A DNA stretch of 64,000 bases, from the NCBI RefSeq assembly GCF_003254575.1, contig NZ_QJUA01000022.1, positions 27,096-91,095 on the forward strand, read 5' to 3'. The notes below the pieces were generated by a model. The model saw only the letters and a list, made by a program, of their open reading frames with translations, searched no databases and was not told the DNA's origin. Positions 34,643-42,774 of this stretch are shown one piece after another. Each line of letters opens with the position of its first letter. Within the stretch, counting starts at the first letter, position 1. This stretch comes from Mycobacterium kyogaense. Lineage in GTDB: Bacteria; Actinomycetota; Actinomycetes; Mycobacteriales; Mycobacteriaceae. The translations under genes were made by a program, and so were the position numbers.

Positions 34643-35837
34643 GAAGAGCCACAGCCTCCGACTGATACGCGTGCTCCGCCCACTGCAGCGGCGTGGTCCC
34701 GAAGCGGTCGTCGACTGCGGACGGGTCCGCGCCGGCGGCGAGTAGCCGCTCGATGAGTGCGAGATTCCCCTCCCAGGCGGCGTGGTGCAGCGGTGTGGCT
34801 CCGGACTCGTCGCGCTCGTTCGGATCATCGGGAAACTGCTGGTCGGCTATCTCGACGCCGGACACGTCGATGCCGTGACGCTCGAGAAGTGCCAGCCTGT
34901 CGGCGAAGCCGTGGTCGGCCGCCCAGTGCACCTGGCGGCGCCACATCTGCTCTCGCGACTCCATGGCGACCCCGAGCCGACGCTCCCAGGGACTCGGACC
35001 CGAGGTGGCCAGGCCGTGATCGAACAGCACCTCCAGATGCGAGTCGTCGGGCCGGAACATCCTGTTGTACAACGCCTGCTGATCAGCAGGATGGGCGCCA
35101 CGATCCAGCAGCAGCGTGGCGAGCGCGGTGGCGTACCGGTGACGCGGTTGCCGTCGCGGCCCCTGCTCCCCTTCCCCGAAGACGCCGGTGAGCGCGGTGA
35201 ACGGCGGCGCTATTCCCCGCCACAGGTAGCCGGTGTTCGGGTCCGCGCCTGCATCGAGCAACAGCGTTGCGGCAGCGAGGATCTCCTCGCGGGTCCGGTC
35301 CACCGGGAGTCGGGAGTAACACAGGTACATCAGTGGCGTCCAGCGCAACGGCCCCCCGGCCTCGCGCGCCGCAGCGGCATCGGCGCGCAAGTGGCGTCGC
35401 ACCGCGTCGCAGTCTGCTGCCGCCGCCGCGGCCCACACATGCTGGGCCGGCATCGCGGGCGCCGCTGCGAGAATGTCGGCCGCCTGCGCCCACCGGGGCG
35501 GAGCATCGTCGCCGGTGTACACCAGCACCGCCATGGCGCAGAATCTGTCAGCCGCATCGAGAGAGCTGTCGTCGACGCCGCTGGGATCGACACCCAAGGC
35601 GCCGGCCGCCTCGAGGTAGTGGACGAGGTCCGGCCATCCGGGGAATCCGTACCGGCGGGCCAGCGCCACCTGCGCGTCGTGCAGCGCCACATGCGGCAAC
35701 ACCACGTCGGGACGCGGATGGTGACGGCGGATGAACGCCTCGGCGTCAGCATCGCCCGCGCGGGCGCGCCGTTGCAGGTCGCGGGCGTCCGAGCGCAGCC
35801 GGGGCAACGAGGGATTGTCGGGCAGTGCGCTGGCCAT
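34620..35837 (-). CDS. Ankyrin repeat protein
   Basis: 405 residues. An N-terminal helical region (RLRSDARDLQRRARAGDADA) is followed by ankyrin-type helices; the clearest repeats are GATPLHHAAWEGNLALIERL then LAAGADPSAVDDRFGTTPLQ near the C-terminus, and AATLLLDAGADPNTGYLW mid-protein. Proteins of this layout are common in actinobacteria and presumed to bind proteins; no enzymatic motif is seen. It overlaps the convergent SIS gene by 23 bases. Confidence 0.8.
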   Translation of the reverse strand: MASALPDNPSLPRLRSDARDLQRRARAGDADAEAFIRRHHPRPDVVLPHVALHDAQVALARRYGFPGWPDLVHYLEAAGALGVDPSGVDDSSLDAADRFCAMAVLVYTGDDAPPRWAQAADILAAAPAMPAQHVWAAAAAADCDAVRRHLRADAAAAREAGGPLRWTPLMYLCYSRLPVDRTREEILAAATLLLDAGADPNTGYLWRGIAPPFTALTGVFGEGEQGPRRQPRHRYATALATLLLDRGAHPADQQALYNRMFRPDDSHLEVLFDHGLATSGPSPWERRLGVAMESREQMWRRQVHWAADHGFADRLALLERHGIDVSGVEIADQQFPDDPNERDESGATPLHHAAWEGNLALIERLLAAGADPSAVDDRFGTTPLQWAEHAYQSEAVALLSQRSPE

Positions 35838-36011
35838 GGCAGCCTCCTCTCGAGAGGCCCGGCGTCCGCGAGGTCGGGCACAGAGAAGAGGTGGGCCGAA
35901 ACTGGTCGTTCTGCAGGGAGGCTGAGCCTCTTCGGGCGGACACCGGGCGGTCCTGCGCGCCCGGCGTCAGCCTACCGCTGCCGTACACCGGATCACCACC
36001 GGGCGCCAAAC

Positions 36012-36030
36012 ATAGGTTAGCCTCACTTAT
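36012..36030. promoter_or_regulatory. IdeR box upstream of the siderophore import operon
   Basis: ATAGGTTAGCCTCACTTAT fits the 19-bp IdeR/DtxR consensus (TTAGGTTAGGCTAACCTAA) at 16 positions when the W/S wobble is allowed. It ends at the base before the GTG start, so iron-loaded IdeR would cover the promoter and initiation region. The core TAGGTT may double as the -10, making the transcript nearly leaderless. Confidence 0.85.
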
Positions 36031-36843
36031 GTGTCGCATTCCTACGCTTCCGTCGTCGACACGCGGACGCTGAGCAGCCGGCTGCGGCGCGTCGTGCTGC
36101 ACGTCGACGATCCCGACGCCCTCGATGTCAGGCCCGACGCCGACTCCGCGGTCGGGGTCTACTTCTCCCCGGGAGACCACCCTCACGGTGAAGGACGCAA
36201 CTACTCCGTTCGCCACCGAGACGGTGCCCTACTGACTCTCGACATCGCCCTGCACCGTCAGGGCCCCGGCTCATCGTGGGCCAAGACCGCAGCTCCCGGC
36301 CATCGCGTCGTTCTCGATCACGCCAGGGCGTGGTACCGGCCGCCGACGGGCACTCGGTGGCAGCTCGTGGTCACCGACCTGTCCGGACTTCCGGCGGCGG
36401 CTCGCATCATCGAGGAAATGCCCACCGGTGGAGCGGCGATCGTCATCGCCGAGGTGCCGGCGGCAGACGATCTCGACTACCTGCCCCGGCGCGACGATGT
36501 CTCCGTCCTGCCGCTCATCGGCACCGGCAACGGCACGTGCCCCAGCGCGCTGGCGGCCGCGGTACGTGACATCTCGATGCCGGCCGGGCCGGGATACTGC
36601 TGGTTCGCCGGCGAAGCCGCAGAGTCCCGGGCAGTACGCAAAGACCTGCGCGCGCGGGGATGGCATCGCGACCGCTATGACATCACCGGTTATTGGCGGG
36701 TCGACTCCGAGGCCTGGGACGCGCGGTTCGCCGAGACCGGCGAGGAGGCGATGGTCGTCTACGAGCGTGCGCTGGCGGCGGGAAAAGACGAGAAGCTCGC
36801 CTTCGAAGAATTCGACGACATCTGCGAACGGATCGGGCTCTAG
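36031..36843 (+). CDS. Siderophore-interacting FAD-binding protein (ViuB-type ferric reductase)
   Basis: 270 residues, GTG start immediately after the IdeR box. N-terminal FAD-binding barrel with the flavin motif GRNYSVRHRDGALL; C-terminal siderophore-interacting domain with LVVTDLSGLPAAARIIEEMP, WFAGEAAESRAVRKDL and RDRYDITGYWR. These enzymes reduce ferric iron in imported siderophores and release it in the cytoplasm. First gene of an iron-repressed operon with the permease and ATPase genes; gap to the next gene is 4 bases. Confidence 0.9.
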   Translation: MSHSYASVVDTRTLSSRLRRVVLHVDDPDALDVRPDADSAVGVYFSPGDHPHGEGRNYSVRHRDGALLTLDIALHRQGPGSSWAKTAAPGHRVVLDHARAWYRPPTGTRWQLVVTDLSGLPAAARIIEEMPTGGAAIVIAEVPAADDLDYLPRRDDVSVLPLIGTGNGTCPSALAAAVRDISMPAGPGYCWFAGEAAESRAVRKDLRARGWHRDRYDITGYWRVDSEAWDARFAETGEEAMVVYERALAAGKDEKLAFEEFDDICERIGL

Positions 36844-36847
36844 CCGC

Positions 36848-37909
36848 GTGGTCGTCGATGTCCCGGCGCGCCCCGCGCCTCCGTCGTTCCCGCGCCGAAC
36901 CTCGGTACGGCGCAACACCGTCGGGCTCGTCGCCGCGACCGCGCTGCTGGCCGCGTTGTGCGTGGCGAGCCTCGCGATCGGCACCCAGCACGTGTCCCTG
37001 TCGACGGTGTGGCAGGCGCTGACCACCTCCGTCTCGGGGGCCGGCTCCGCGACCGGCGACGAGTGGATCGTGCGCGACCTGCGCATCCCGCGCACGGTGC
37101 TGGCCGTCGTCGTCGGTGTCGCGCTCGGGCTGTCCGGCACCCTCATCCAGGGCGTGGGACGGAATCCGCTGGCCGATACCGAGGTGCTCGGGATCAACGC
37201 GGGCGCAGGGCTTTTCATCGTCACCGCGATCGCACTGCTCGGCCTGCAGGGTATCTGGACCTACATCTGGTTCGGATTCGCCGGTGCCCTGTTCGCGATG
37301 CTCCTGGTCTACCTGATCGGGATGGCCGGCCGCGCGTCCGCGACGCCGGTGCGCGTGCTGCTCGCCGGCGTCGCGATCGGCGCCGTCATGGACGGTCTCG
37401 GGTTCGCGGTCCGTCTGCGCTATCCGCGGGCGTTCGACAACATGCGGTTCTGGGACGCCGGCGCGCTCGACGGCCGCCCACTCGAGGTCGCTGCAGCGAT
37501 CAGCCCGTTCGTCGCCCTCGGCGCGGTCCTGTGCCTGGTCGTCTCCCGCTCGCTGAACGTCACCGCTGTCGGAGACGATCTGGCAACCAGCCTGGGCGGC
37601 AACGTCGTTCGTACCCAGGTGCTCAGCCTCGTCGCGGTGACGCTGCTGGCCGGCGCCGCCACGGCCGGCGCGGGACCGATCGGTTTCGTGGGCTTGATGG
37701 TGCCACATGCGGTGCGCCGGTTCACCGGACCCGATTGGCGCTGGATCCTGGCCTATGCCGTCGTCGTCGCACCGGCGGTGCTGTTGGCCGCAGACATCGT
37801 CGGTCGCAAGGTGATCGCGCCGTCGGAGTTGCCGGCCGGCATCGTGACCGCCTTCGTCGGGGCGCCCGTACTGATCTGGTTGATCCGCCGACGGGCGGTC
37901 GGGGCATGA
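36848..37909 (+). CDS. fxuA: FecCD-type ferric-siderophore permease
   Basis: 353 residues from a GTG, with about nine to ten membrane helices. Family motifs: LRIPRTVLAVVVGVALGLSG, GVGRNPLADTEVLGINAGAG and TAGAGPIGFVGLMVPHAVRR near the coupling helix. It forms, with the next gene, the two-subunit channel importing ferric exochelin. The symbol follows the M. smegmatis exochelin-uptake locus by position and family; A versus B assignment is tentative. Stop overlaps the next start (ATGA). Confidence 0.85.
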   Translation: MVVDVPARPAPPSFPRRTSVRRNTVGLVAATALLAALCVASLAIGTQHVSLSTVWQALTTSVSGAGSATGDEWIVRDLRIPRTVLAVVVGVALGLSGTLIQGVGRNPLADTEVLGINAGAGLFIVTAIALLGLQGIWTYIWFGFAGALFAMLLVYLIGMAGRASATPVRVLLAGVAIGAVMDGLGFAVRLRYPRAFDNMRFWDAGALDGRPLEVAAAISPFVALGAVLCLVVSRSLNVTAVGDDLATSLGGNVVRTQVLSLVAVTLLAGAATAGAGPIGFVGLMVPHAVRRFTGPDWRWILAYAVVVAPAVLLAADIVGRKVIAPSELPAGIVTAFVGAPVLIWLIRRRAVGA

Positions 37910-38958
37910 CGGCGACGACGAGCCCGGTGCGGCGGCGCCGCCATGTGCTGCGCGTGGGCGGCATCGCGGTGCGCACTTCTCGACGGGCCGTGGTCGTCGT
38001 GGCTCTCATGCTGGCCGGGATGCTGCTGACCGCACTACTGGCCGTGGGTCTGGGCAAGTACCACGTCGCACCGCTGGACGTGGTGTCGGTGCTGACCGGT
38101 TCCAACACGTCGTTCGACCGCGTGGTGGTTCTCGAATGGCGGCTGCCCCGCATGCTGATGGCGCTGTTGGTCGGTGCGGCACTCGGGCTGTCGGGAGCCA
38201 TCTTCCAGGCGATCACGGGTAATCCGCTCGGCAGCCCGGAGATCGTGGGTGTCAACTTCGGCGCCTACACCGGCGCACTCGCCGTCCTCGCCACCCTCGG
38301 AAGCGGCTACTACGCGGTGGCTGCCGGCGCGTTGGTGGGCGGACTGGTGACGGCGGTGGTGGTCTACGCACTGTCGTTTCACCGCGGCGTCGCCGGCTAT
38401 CGGTTGATCGTCGTGGGTATCGCGGTCGGGGCTGTGCTGAATTCCGTCAACCAGTGGATCGTCATCAAACTCGATCACCACACCGCGGTCACCGCAGCCG
38501 TCTGGCAGCAAGGCACGTTGAGCGGGCTGACGTGGACGCAGGTGGTTCCGATGACCGTCTGTGTGGCGCTGTTGGTCTCGGCGCTCGTCGCTCTGGGCCC
38601 GCAGCTACCGGTTCTGCAGCTCGGCGACGACGCCGCCGGCGCCCTCGGGGTGCGACCCGACCGGGCGCGGGCCGCGTATCTCGTCGTCGGCGTCGGGCTG
38701 GTCGCCGTGGCGTGCGCGGCGGCCGGGCCGATCACCTTCGTCGCGCTGGCGGCGCCGCAACTGGCCCGTCGGTTGACGGCCAGTCCAGGCGTGGCGCTGT
38801 TGCCCGCCGCAGTCATGGGTGCGGCGCTGCTGTTGGTCAGTGACGTCATCGCCCAGCAGTTGTTCTCGGACAACGAGTTACCGGTGGGCGTGGTCACCGT
38901 CTCACTGGGCGGCTGCTATCTCATCTACCTCCTCGCCACGCAGGCACGAAAGCGATGA
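37906..38958 (+). CDS. fxuB: FecCD-type ferric-siderophore permease
   Basis: 350 residues. Same family as the preceding gene: EWRLPRMLMALLVGAALGLS, then AITGNPLGSPEIVGVNFGAY, and the coupling-helix region AAAGPITFVALAAPQLARRL. The pair would form a heterodimeric channel of ten helices each. Ends three bases before the ATPase gene. A periplasmic binding lipoprotein (FxuD-like) is expected for this importer but is not in the window. Confidence 0.85.
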   Translation: MTATTSPVRRRRHVLRVGGIAVRTSRRAVVVVALMLAGMLLTALLAVGLGKYHVAPLDVVSVLTGSNTSFDRVVVLEWRLPRMLMALLVGAALGLSGAIFQAITGNPLGSPEIVGVNFGAYTGALAVLATLGSGYYAVAAGALVGGLVTAVVVYALSFHRGVAGYRLIVVGIAVGAVLNSVNQWIVIKLDHHTAVTAAVWQQGTLSGLTWTQVVPMTVCVALLVSALVALGPQLPVLQLGDDAAGALGVRPDRARAAYLVVGVGLVAVACAAAGPITFVALAAPQLARRLTASPGVALLPAAVMGAALLLVSDVIAQQLFSDNELPVGVVTVSLGGCYLIYLLATQARKR

Positions 38959-38961
38959 AGC

Positions 38962-39768
38962 ATGACTGACAGCCGATTGGGCGCCGAACTCCTGTCGCTG
39001 GGGTACGGCGACACCGCGATCGTCGCCGATCTGACCCTCGCGATCCCGGACGGGCGCATCACGATGATCGTCGGCCCCAATGCTTGCGGCAAGTCCACAC
39101 TGCTGCGAGGACTGGCACGGCTTCTGCGCCCCCGGGCCGGCCGGGTCGTCCTCGACGGCGCCGATATCTCCGGTCTGCACACGAAGGAGGTCGCCCGCCG
39201 CCTGGGCTTGCTCCCCCAGACGTCGATCGCACCGGAGGGCATCACGGTCGCCGATCTGGTGGCCCGAGGTCGCTTCCCCCACCAGAAACTGTTGCGGCAG
39301 TGGTCCGTTGCCGACGAGAAGGCCGTCACCGAGGCAATGACCCTGACCGGGGTGAGCGAGCTGGCCGACCGACTCGTCGACGAGTTGTCCGGCGGGCAAC
39401 GGCAACGCGTCTGGGTCGCGATGGTCCTCGCGCAGCAGACACCGGTCCTGCTCCTGGACGAACCGACGACCTATCTCGACATCGCCCACCAAGTGGAGTT
39501 GCTCGATCTGTTCGCGATGCTCAACAGATCGCACGGCCACACGGTGGTTGCCGTGCTGCACGACCTGAACCACGCCTGCCGGTACGCCGACGAGATCGTC
39601 GTCATGAAGGCGGGCCGGATCGTCGAGCACGGCGAACCGGGCACGGTGGTGACGGCGGAGTTGCTCGCCGACGTGTACGGGCTCTCCTGTCAGATCATCG
39701 ACGATCCCGAGACCGGCACGCCACTCATCGTGCCGCGCGCCTCCCCCTACCTCACGGCAGGCAGGTGA
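38962..39768 (+). CDS. fxuC: Ferric-siderophore ABC transporter ATPase (FecE-type)
   Basis: 268 residues, complete single NBD: Walker A IVGPNACGKSTLLRGL (~36), Q-loop LLPQTSIAPEGITV, signature ELSGGQRQRVWVAMVLA, Walker B PVLLLDEPTTYLD and H-loop VLHDLNHACRYAD. It powers the FxuA/FxuB channel. Last gene of the import operon; its end overlaps the convergent formyltransferase gene by 17 bases. Confidence 0.9.
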   Translation: MTDSRLGAELLSLGYGDTAIVADLTLAIPDGRITMIVGPNACGKSTLLRGLARLLRPRAGRVVLDGADISGLHTKEVARRLGLLPQTSIAPEGITVADLVARGRFPHQKLLRQWSVADEKAVTEAMTLTGVSELADRLVDELSGGQRQRVWVAMVLAQQTPVLLLDEPTTYLDIAHQVELLDLFAMLNRSHGHTVVAVLHDLNHACRYADEIVVMKAGRIVEHGEPGTVVTAELLADVYGLSCQIIDDPETGTPLIVPRASPYLTAGR

Positions 39769-40696
39769 GATATCCCCCGCCCCTACCGAAGAAGTCCAGC
39801 GCGGCGTGATTCACGCCGTCGTCGGTTCGCACCACATCGAGCACCAGACCATGCGACTGCCCCCGGTGGGCATCGGCACCGGCGACGACGACCATGCCGC
39901 CGTCCTCCTCGATGAAGACCCGTCCCGGAGTGCCGCCGTAGATGCAGCGCGACACGTGCGACGAGATCACGCGCAGTCGCTCACCGCGAAAGTAGGTGTA
40001 GGCGTTGGGATACGGGTCGGAGAGTGCCCTGACGAGGCGCTCGATGTCGGCTGCCGGCCACTGCCAGTCGATGAGGCTGTCCTGCTCGGATCGCTTGTGG
40101 AAGAAGGTGCGATCGGCGAGGTTCTGGGGCACCGGTTCCAGCGTCTGGTGCTCCAGTCCGTCGAGCGCGGCCTCGAGGACGTCGGGCACGAGGTCGAGGG
40201 TGTCGTAGACCAGGCTGGTGCCGGTGCTCGACGGGCTGATCTCCACGGCGCGCTGCACCAGCACCGCGCCGGTGTCCAATTCGTCGTCCATCAAATGCGC
40301 GGTGAGACCGGTGTGCGTGGCACCGCTGATCAGCGACCAGATGACCGGCGAGAAGCCGGTGAACTTCGGCAGCAGCGAATCGTGCAGGTTCACGGTGCCC
40401 AACCGGGGAACGGCGAACAGCTCACGCGGCAGCTTGGTCCGCCAGTTGTTGGCGACCATCACGTCCGGGGCCACCGCACGGACCCGGTCGATCAGCTGGG
40501 CGTCGGGACGTTTGGCCAGGTACACCTCGATCCCCTCGCTGCGGGCCAGATCCTCCACCGAGTCGGCCCAAATCGATTCGTAGGCATGCTCACTGGCCGG
40601 ATGCGTCACCACCAGATCGACGTCATGACGCGACTTCAGCAGCGCCTGCAGGGTGCGATGGCCCCACGTCTGGTATCCGAACATGACCACGCGCAC
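39752..40696 (-). CDS. fxbA: Methionyl-tRNA formyltransferase-like hydroxyornithine formyltransferase
   Basis: 314 residues from a GTG with GGAGG six bases ahead. The N-terminal formyltransferase fold (VVMFGYQTWGHRTLQALLKS) carries the Asn-His-Asp catalytic triad (TVNLHDSLLPKFTGFSPV, then AHLMDDELDTGAVLVQ). The C-terminal OB-like domain follows (YPNAYTYFRGERLRVIS). It would transfer the formyl group from 10-formyl-THF to hydroxyornithine, supplying the substrate of NRPS module 1, as shown for M. smegmatis FxbA. Divergent from mbtH across a shared IdeR box. Confidence 0.9.
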   Translation of the reverse strand: MRVVMFGYQTWGHRTLQALLKSRHDVDLVVTHPASEHAYESIWADSVEDLARSEGIEVYLAKRPDAQLIDRVRAVAPDVMVANNWRTKLPRELFAVPRLGTVNLHDSLLPKFTGFSPVIWSLISGATHTGLTAHLMDDELDTGAVLVQRAVEISPSSTGTSLVYDTLDLVPDVLEAALDGLEHQTLEPVPQNLADRTFFHKRSEQDSLIDWQWPAADIERLVRALSDPYPNAYTYFRGERLRVISSHVSRCIYGGTPGRVFIEEDGGMVVVAGADAHRGQSHGLVLDVVRTDDGVNHAALDFFGRGGGYLTCLP

Positions 40697-40736
40697 GAAG
40701 AACCTCCAGTATCCCGGCCGGCCCACTGTAGCCGCC

Positions 40737-40755
40737 TGTGGTTAGCCTAACCTTT
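40737..40755. promoter_or_regulatory. IdeR box between fxbA and the mbtH-exporter-NRPS operon
   Basis: The core GGTTAGCCTAACCT (40740-40753) is identical to the IdeR consensus centre; only the outermost bases deviate. A -10-like TAGCAT follows at 40758-40763 on the plus strand. Placed 41 bases from fxbA and about 80 from mbtH, it should repress biosynthesis in both directions under iron sufficiency. Confidence 0.9.
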
Positions 40756-40837
40756 GATAGCATCCCCACGGTCCGCTCCCGCACCCTGTCGCGGGGGGAC
40801 CGACGCTCACGGGATCTTCGCAGAGAGAGAGAACACG

Positions 40838-41077
40838 TTGTCCACCAATCCTTTCGACGATCCGAACGGCCGATTCGTGGTGTTGATCAACGACGAGGAG
40901 CAGTATTCGCTCTGGCCGACGTTCGCCGAGGTGCCGGCCGGGTGGCGCACGGTGTTCGGCGGACCCGACGGCACCGACCGCGACAGCGCATTGCGCTACG
41001 TCGAGGAGAACTGGACCGACATGCGGCCGAAATCGTTGCGGGAGCAGATGGACACCGCCGCATCCGCGCAGGCGTGA
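40838..41077 (+). CDS. MbtH-like NRPS adenylation-domain chaperone
   Basis: 79 residues from a TTG (STNPFDDPNGRFVVLINDEE). All MbtH signature residues are present: NDEEQYSLWPTFAEVPAGW, WTDMRPKSLREQM. MbtH proteins bind and activate NRPS adenylation domains. The TTG start is chosen by alignment to family N-termini (N-x-FDD) with a purine-rich GAGAGAGAG upstream. The stop overlaps the exporter start (GTGA), so it is coupled to transport and synthesis genes. Confidence 0.9.
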   Translation: MSTNPFDDPNGRFVVLINDEEQYSLWPTFAEVPAGWRTVFGGPDGTDRDSALRYVEENWTDMRPKSLREQMDTAASAQA

Positions 41078-42774
41078 GTACGCCGTCGCGTGACGGCTGG
41101 TCCGGGACGGCGGTGCTGCGCCGCGCCGTCGCACGACAGCGCACCCGGCTCGCCGGCGGCTCTGTCCTCATCGCCGCCCACCAGCTCTGCGAGGTCGCCG
41201 TCCCGATCCTGATCGGCGTCATCGTCGATCGCGCAGTGGCCACCGGCTCGATCACCGCCATGGCCACCTGGATCTGCGCCCTGGCCGCCCTGTTCGTGGT
41301 CCTGACGATCGTCTATCGCTTCGGGGCCCGCATGCTGATGGCTGCCATCGCCGAGGAGGGCCACCTGCTGCGGGTCGAGTTGTGCCGGCGGATTCTCGAC
41401 CCCCGCGGCATGGTCACCACTTACCAAGCGGGAGAACTGCTGTCGATTTCCTCCACCGACGCCGAGGAAACCGCCTATCTGCTCGACTACGTCCCCCGGA
41501 TGGTCGGCGCGGCGGTGGCCACCGTCGCGTGCGGTGCGGTCCTGCTCCACATCGACGCACCCCTGGGCATCATGGTCCTCGTCGGCGTGCCGGTGGTCAT
41601 GATTGGCCTGCAGCTCACCGCGCCCGTCATCGCGCGCCGTGTCGAGGAGCAGCAGTCGCAGATCGGTCGCGCCACCGCGCTGGCCACCGACCTCATCAGT
41701 GGGCAGCGGCCACTGCAGGGCATCGGCGCGCAGCGCCATGCCGCGGATCGTTACCGGGTCGCGAGCCGGCGCTCCCTGGCCGCGACGCTGCACGCGTCAC
41801 GGATGGAGAGCGCCCACGCCGGGGCGGCCGCCGCCGCGGGCGCGCTCAGCGCGATGGCGGTCGCGGTGGCAGCCGCGTACTTCGCTCTCGCCGGTGACCT
41901 CACCCTCGGCCAGCTGATCACCGTGATCGGCCTCGCCCAGTTCCTCGCCGAGCCCTTCACCGTGCTCGCGACCCTGCCCAGCTCGGTGGCCGAAGCGCGC
42001 GCCTCGGCGAACCGCGTCGCCGACGTGCTGTCGGCGCCCGCGCGTCGCTCTGACGACCCGGTGTCGAACGCCTCGGCCGCACCCTCGGCACCCTCACTCG
42101 ATGTCCTCGACGCGTCAGGCCACCTGATGTTCTGCGCCCACCCCGGCGAGATGGTGGCGGTGCTGACCGCCGACCCCCGGGACGCGACGACATTGATGGA
42201 GGCACTGGCCGACCGCGACCACGACGCCGGCCTGAGCGTGCGCATCGGCGGCCTGGCGCTGCGTGACATCCCGTACGGGCGACGCCGTCAGGCCCTGATC
42301 GTCGAGGCCCACCGCGGAGACCTGTTCAGCGGCACCCTGGAATCCAATCTCTCGATGTCGGGCGCCGAGTCCGACGCGATCGCCGCAGCGCTGATCGCGT
42401 CATGTGCGCTCGACGTGGTCGAACAGCACGCCGACGGACTCGAGCACCGGGTCATCGAGCGCGGCGCCAGTCTGTCCGGTGGACAACGCCAGCGGTGGAC
42501 GCTGGCCCGCGCACTGGCCGCCGATCCGCACGTTCTGGTGTTGCACGACCCGACCACCGCCGTCGACGCCGTCACCGAACAAGCGATCGCCGAGGGCATT
42601 CGCAGCATGCGGGTCGCGCGCGGTCGCACCACGATCGTGTTCACCAGCAGCCCGGCGCTGCTCGCCGCCGCCGACCGCGTGATCGTCGTCGACGACGGTC
42701 GGGTCCGCGGGGAAGGCACCCACGACGACCTCGTCACCTCCGATGACGGATACCGGGAGCTGGTGCAGCGATGA
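41074..42774 (+). CDS. ABC exporter subunit 1 with degenerate Walker A (siderophore export)
   Basis: 566 residues, GTG start. The N-terminal ~310 residues form a six-helix exporter domain. The NBD is unusual. At ~355, where Gly-rich GxxGxGKST is expected, it reads GEMVAVLTADPRDATTLM, with no P-loop Lys. Walker B is VLVLHDPTTAVD, lacking the catalytic Glu. The signature SLSGGQRQRWTLARAL (~466) is intact. It must pair with the next gene product as a heterodimer. Position between mbtH and the NRPS fits the ExiT exochelin exporter role. Confidence 0.85.
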   Translation: MSTPSRDGWSGTAVLRRAVARQRTRLAGGSVLIAAHQLCEVAVPILIGVIVDRAVATGSITAMATWICALAALFVVLTIVYRFGARMLMAAIAEEGHLLRVELCRRILDPRGMVTTYQAGELLSISSTDAEETAYLLDYVPRMVGAAVATVACGAVLLHIDAPLGIMVLVGVPVVMIGLQLTAPVIARRVEEQQSQIGRATALATDLISGQRPLQGIGAQRHAADRYRVASRRSLAATLHASRMESAHAGAAAAAGALSAMAVAVAAAYFALAGDLTLGQLITVIGLAQFLAEPFTVLATLPSSVAEARASANRVADVLSAPARRSDDPVSNASAAPSAPSLDVLDASGHLMFCAHPGEMVAVLTADPRDATTLMEALADRDHDAGLSVRIGGLALRDIPYGRRRQALIVEAHRGDLFSGTLESNLSMSGAESDAIAAALIASCALDVVEQHADGLEHRVIERGASLSGGQRQRWTLARALAADPHVLVLHDPTTAVDAVTEQAIAEGIRSMRVARGRTTIVFTSSPALLAAADRVIVVDDGRVRGEGTHDDLVTSDDGYRELVQR

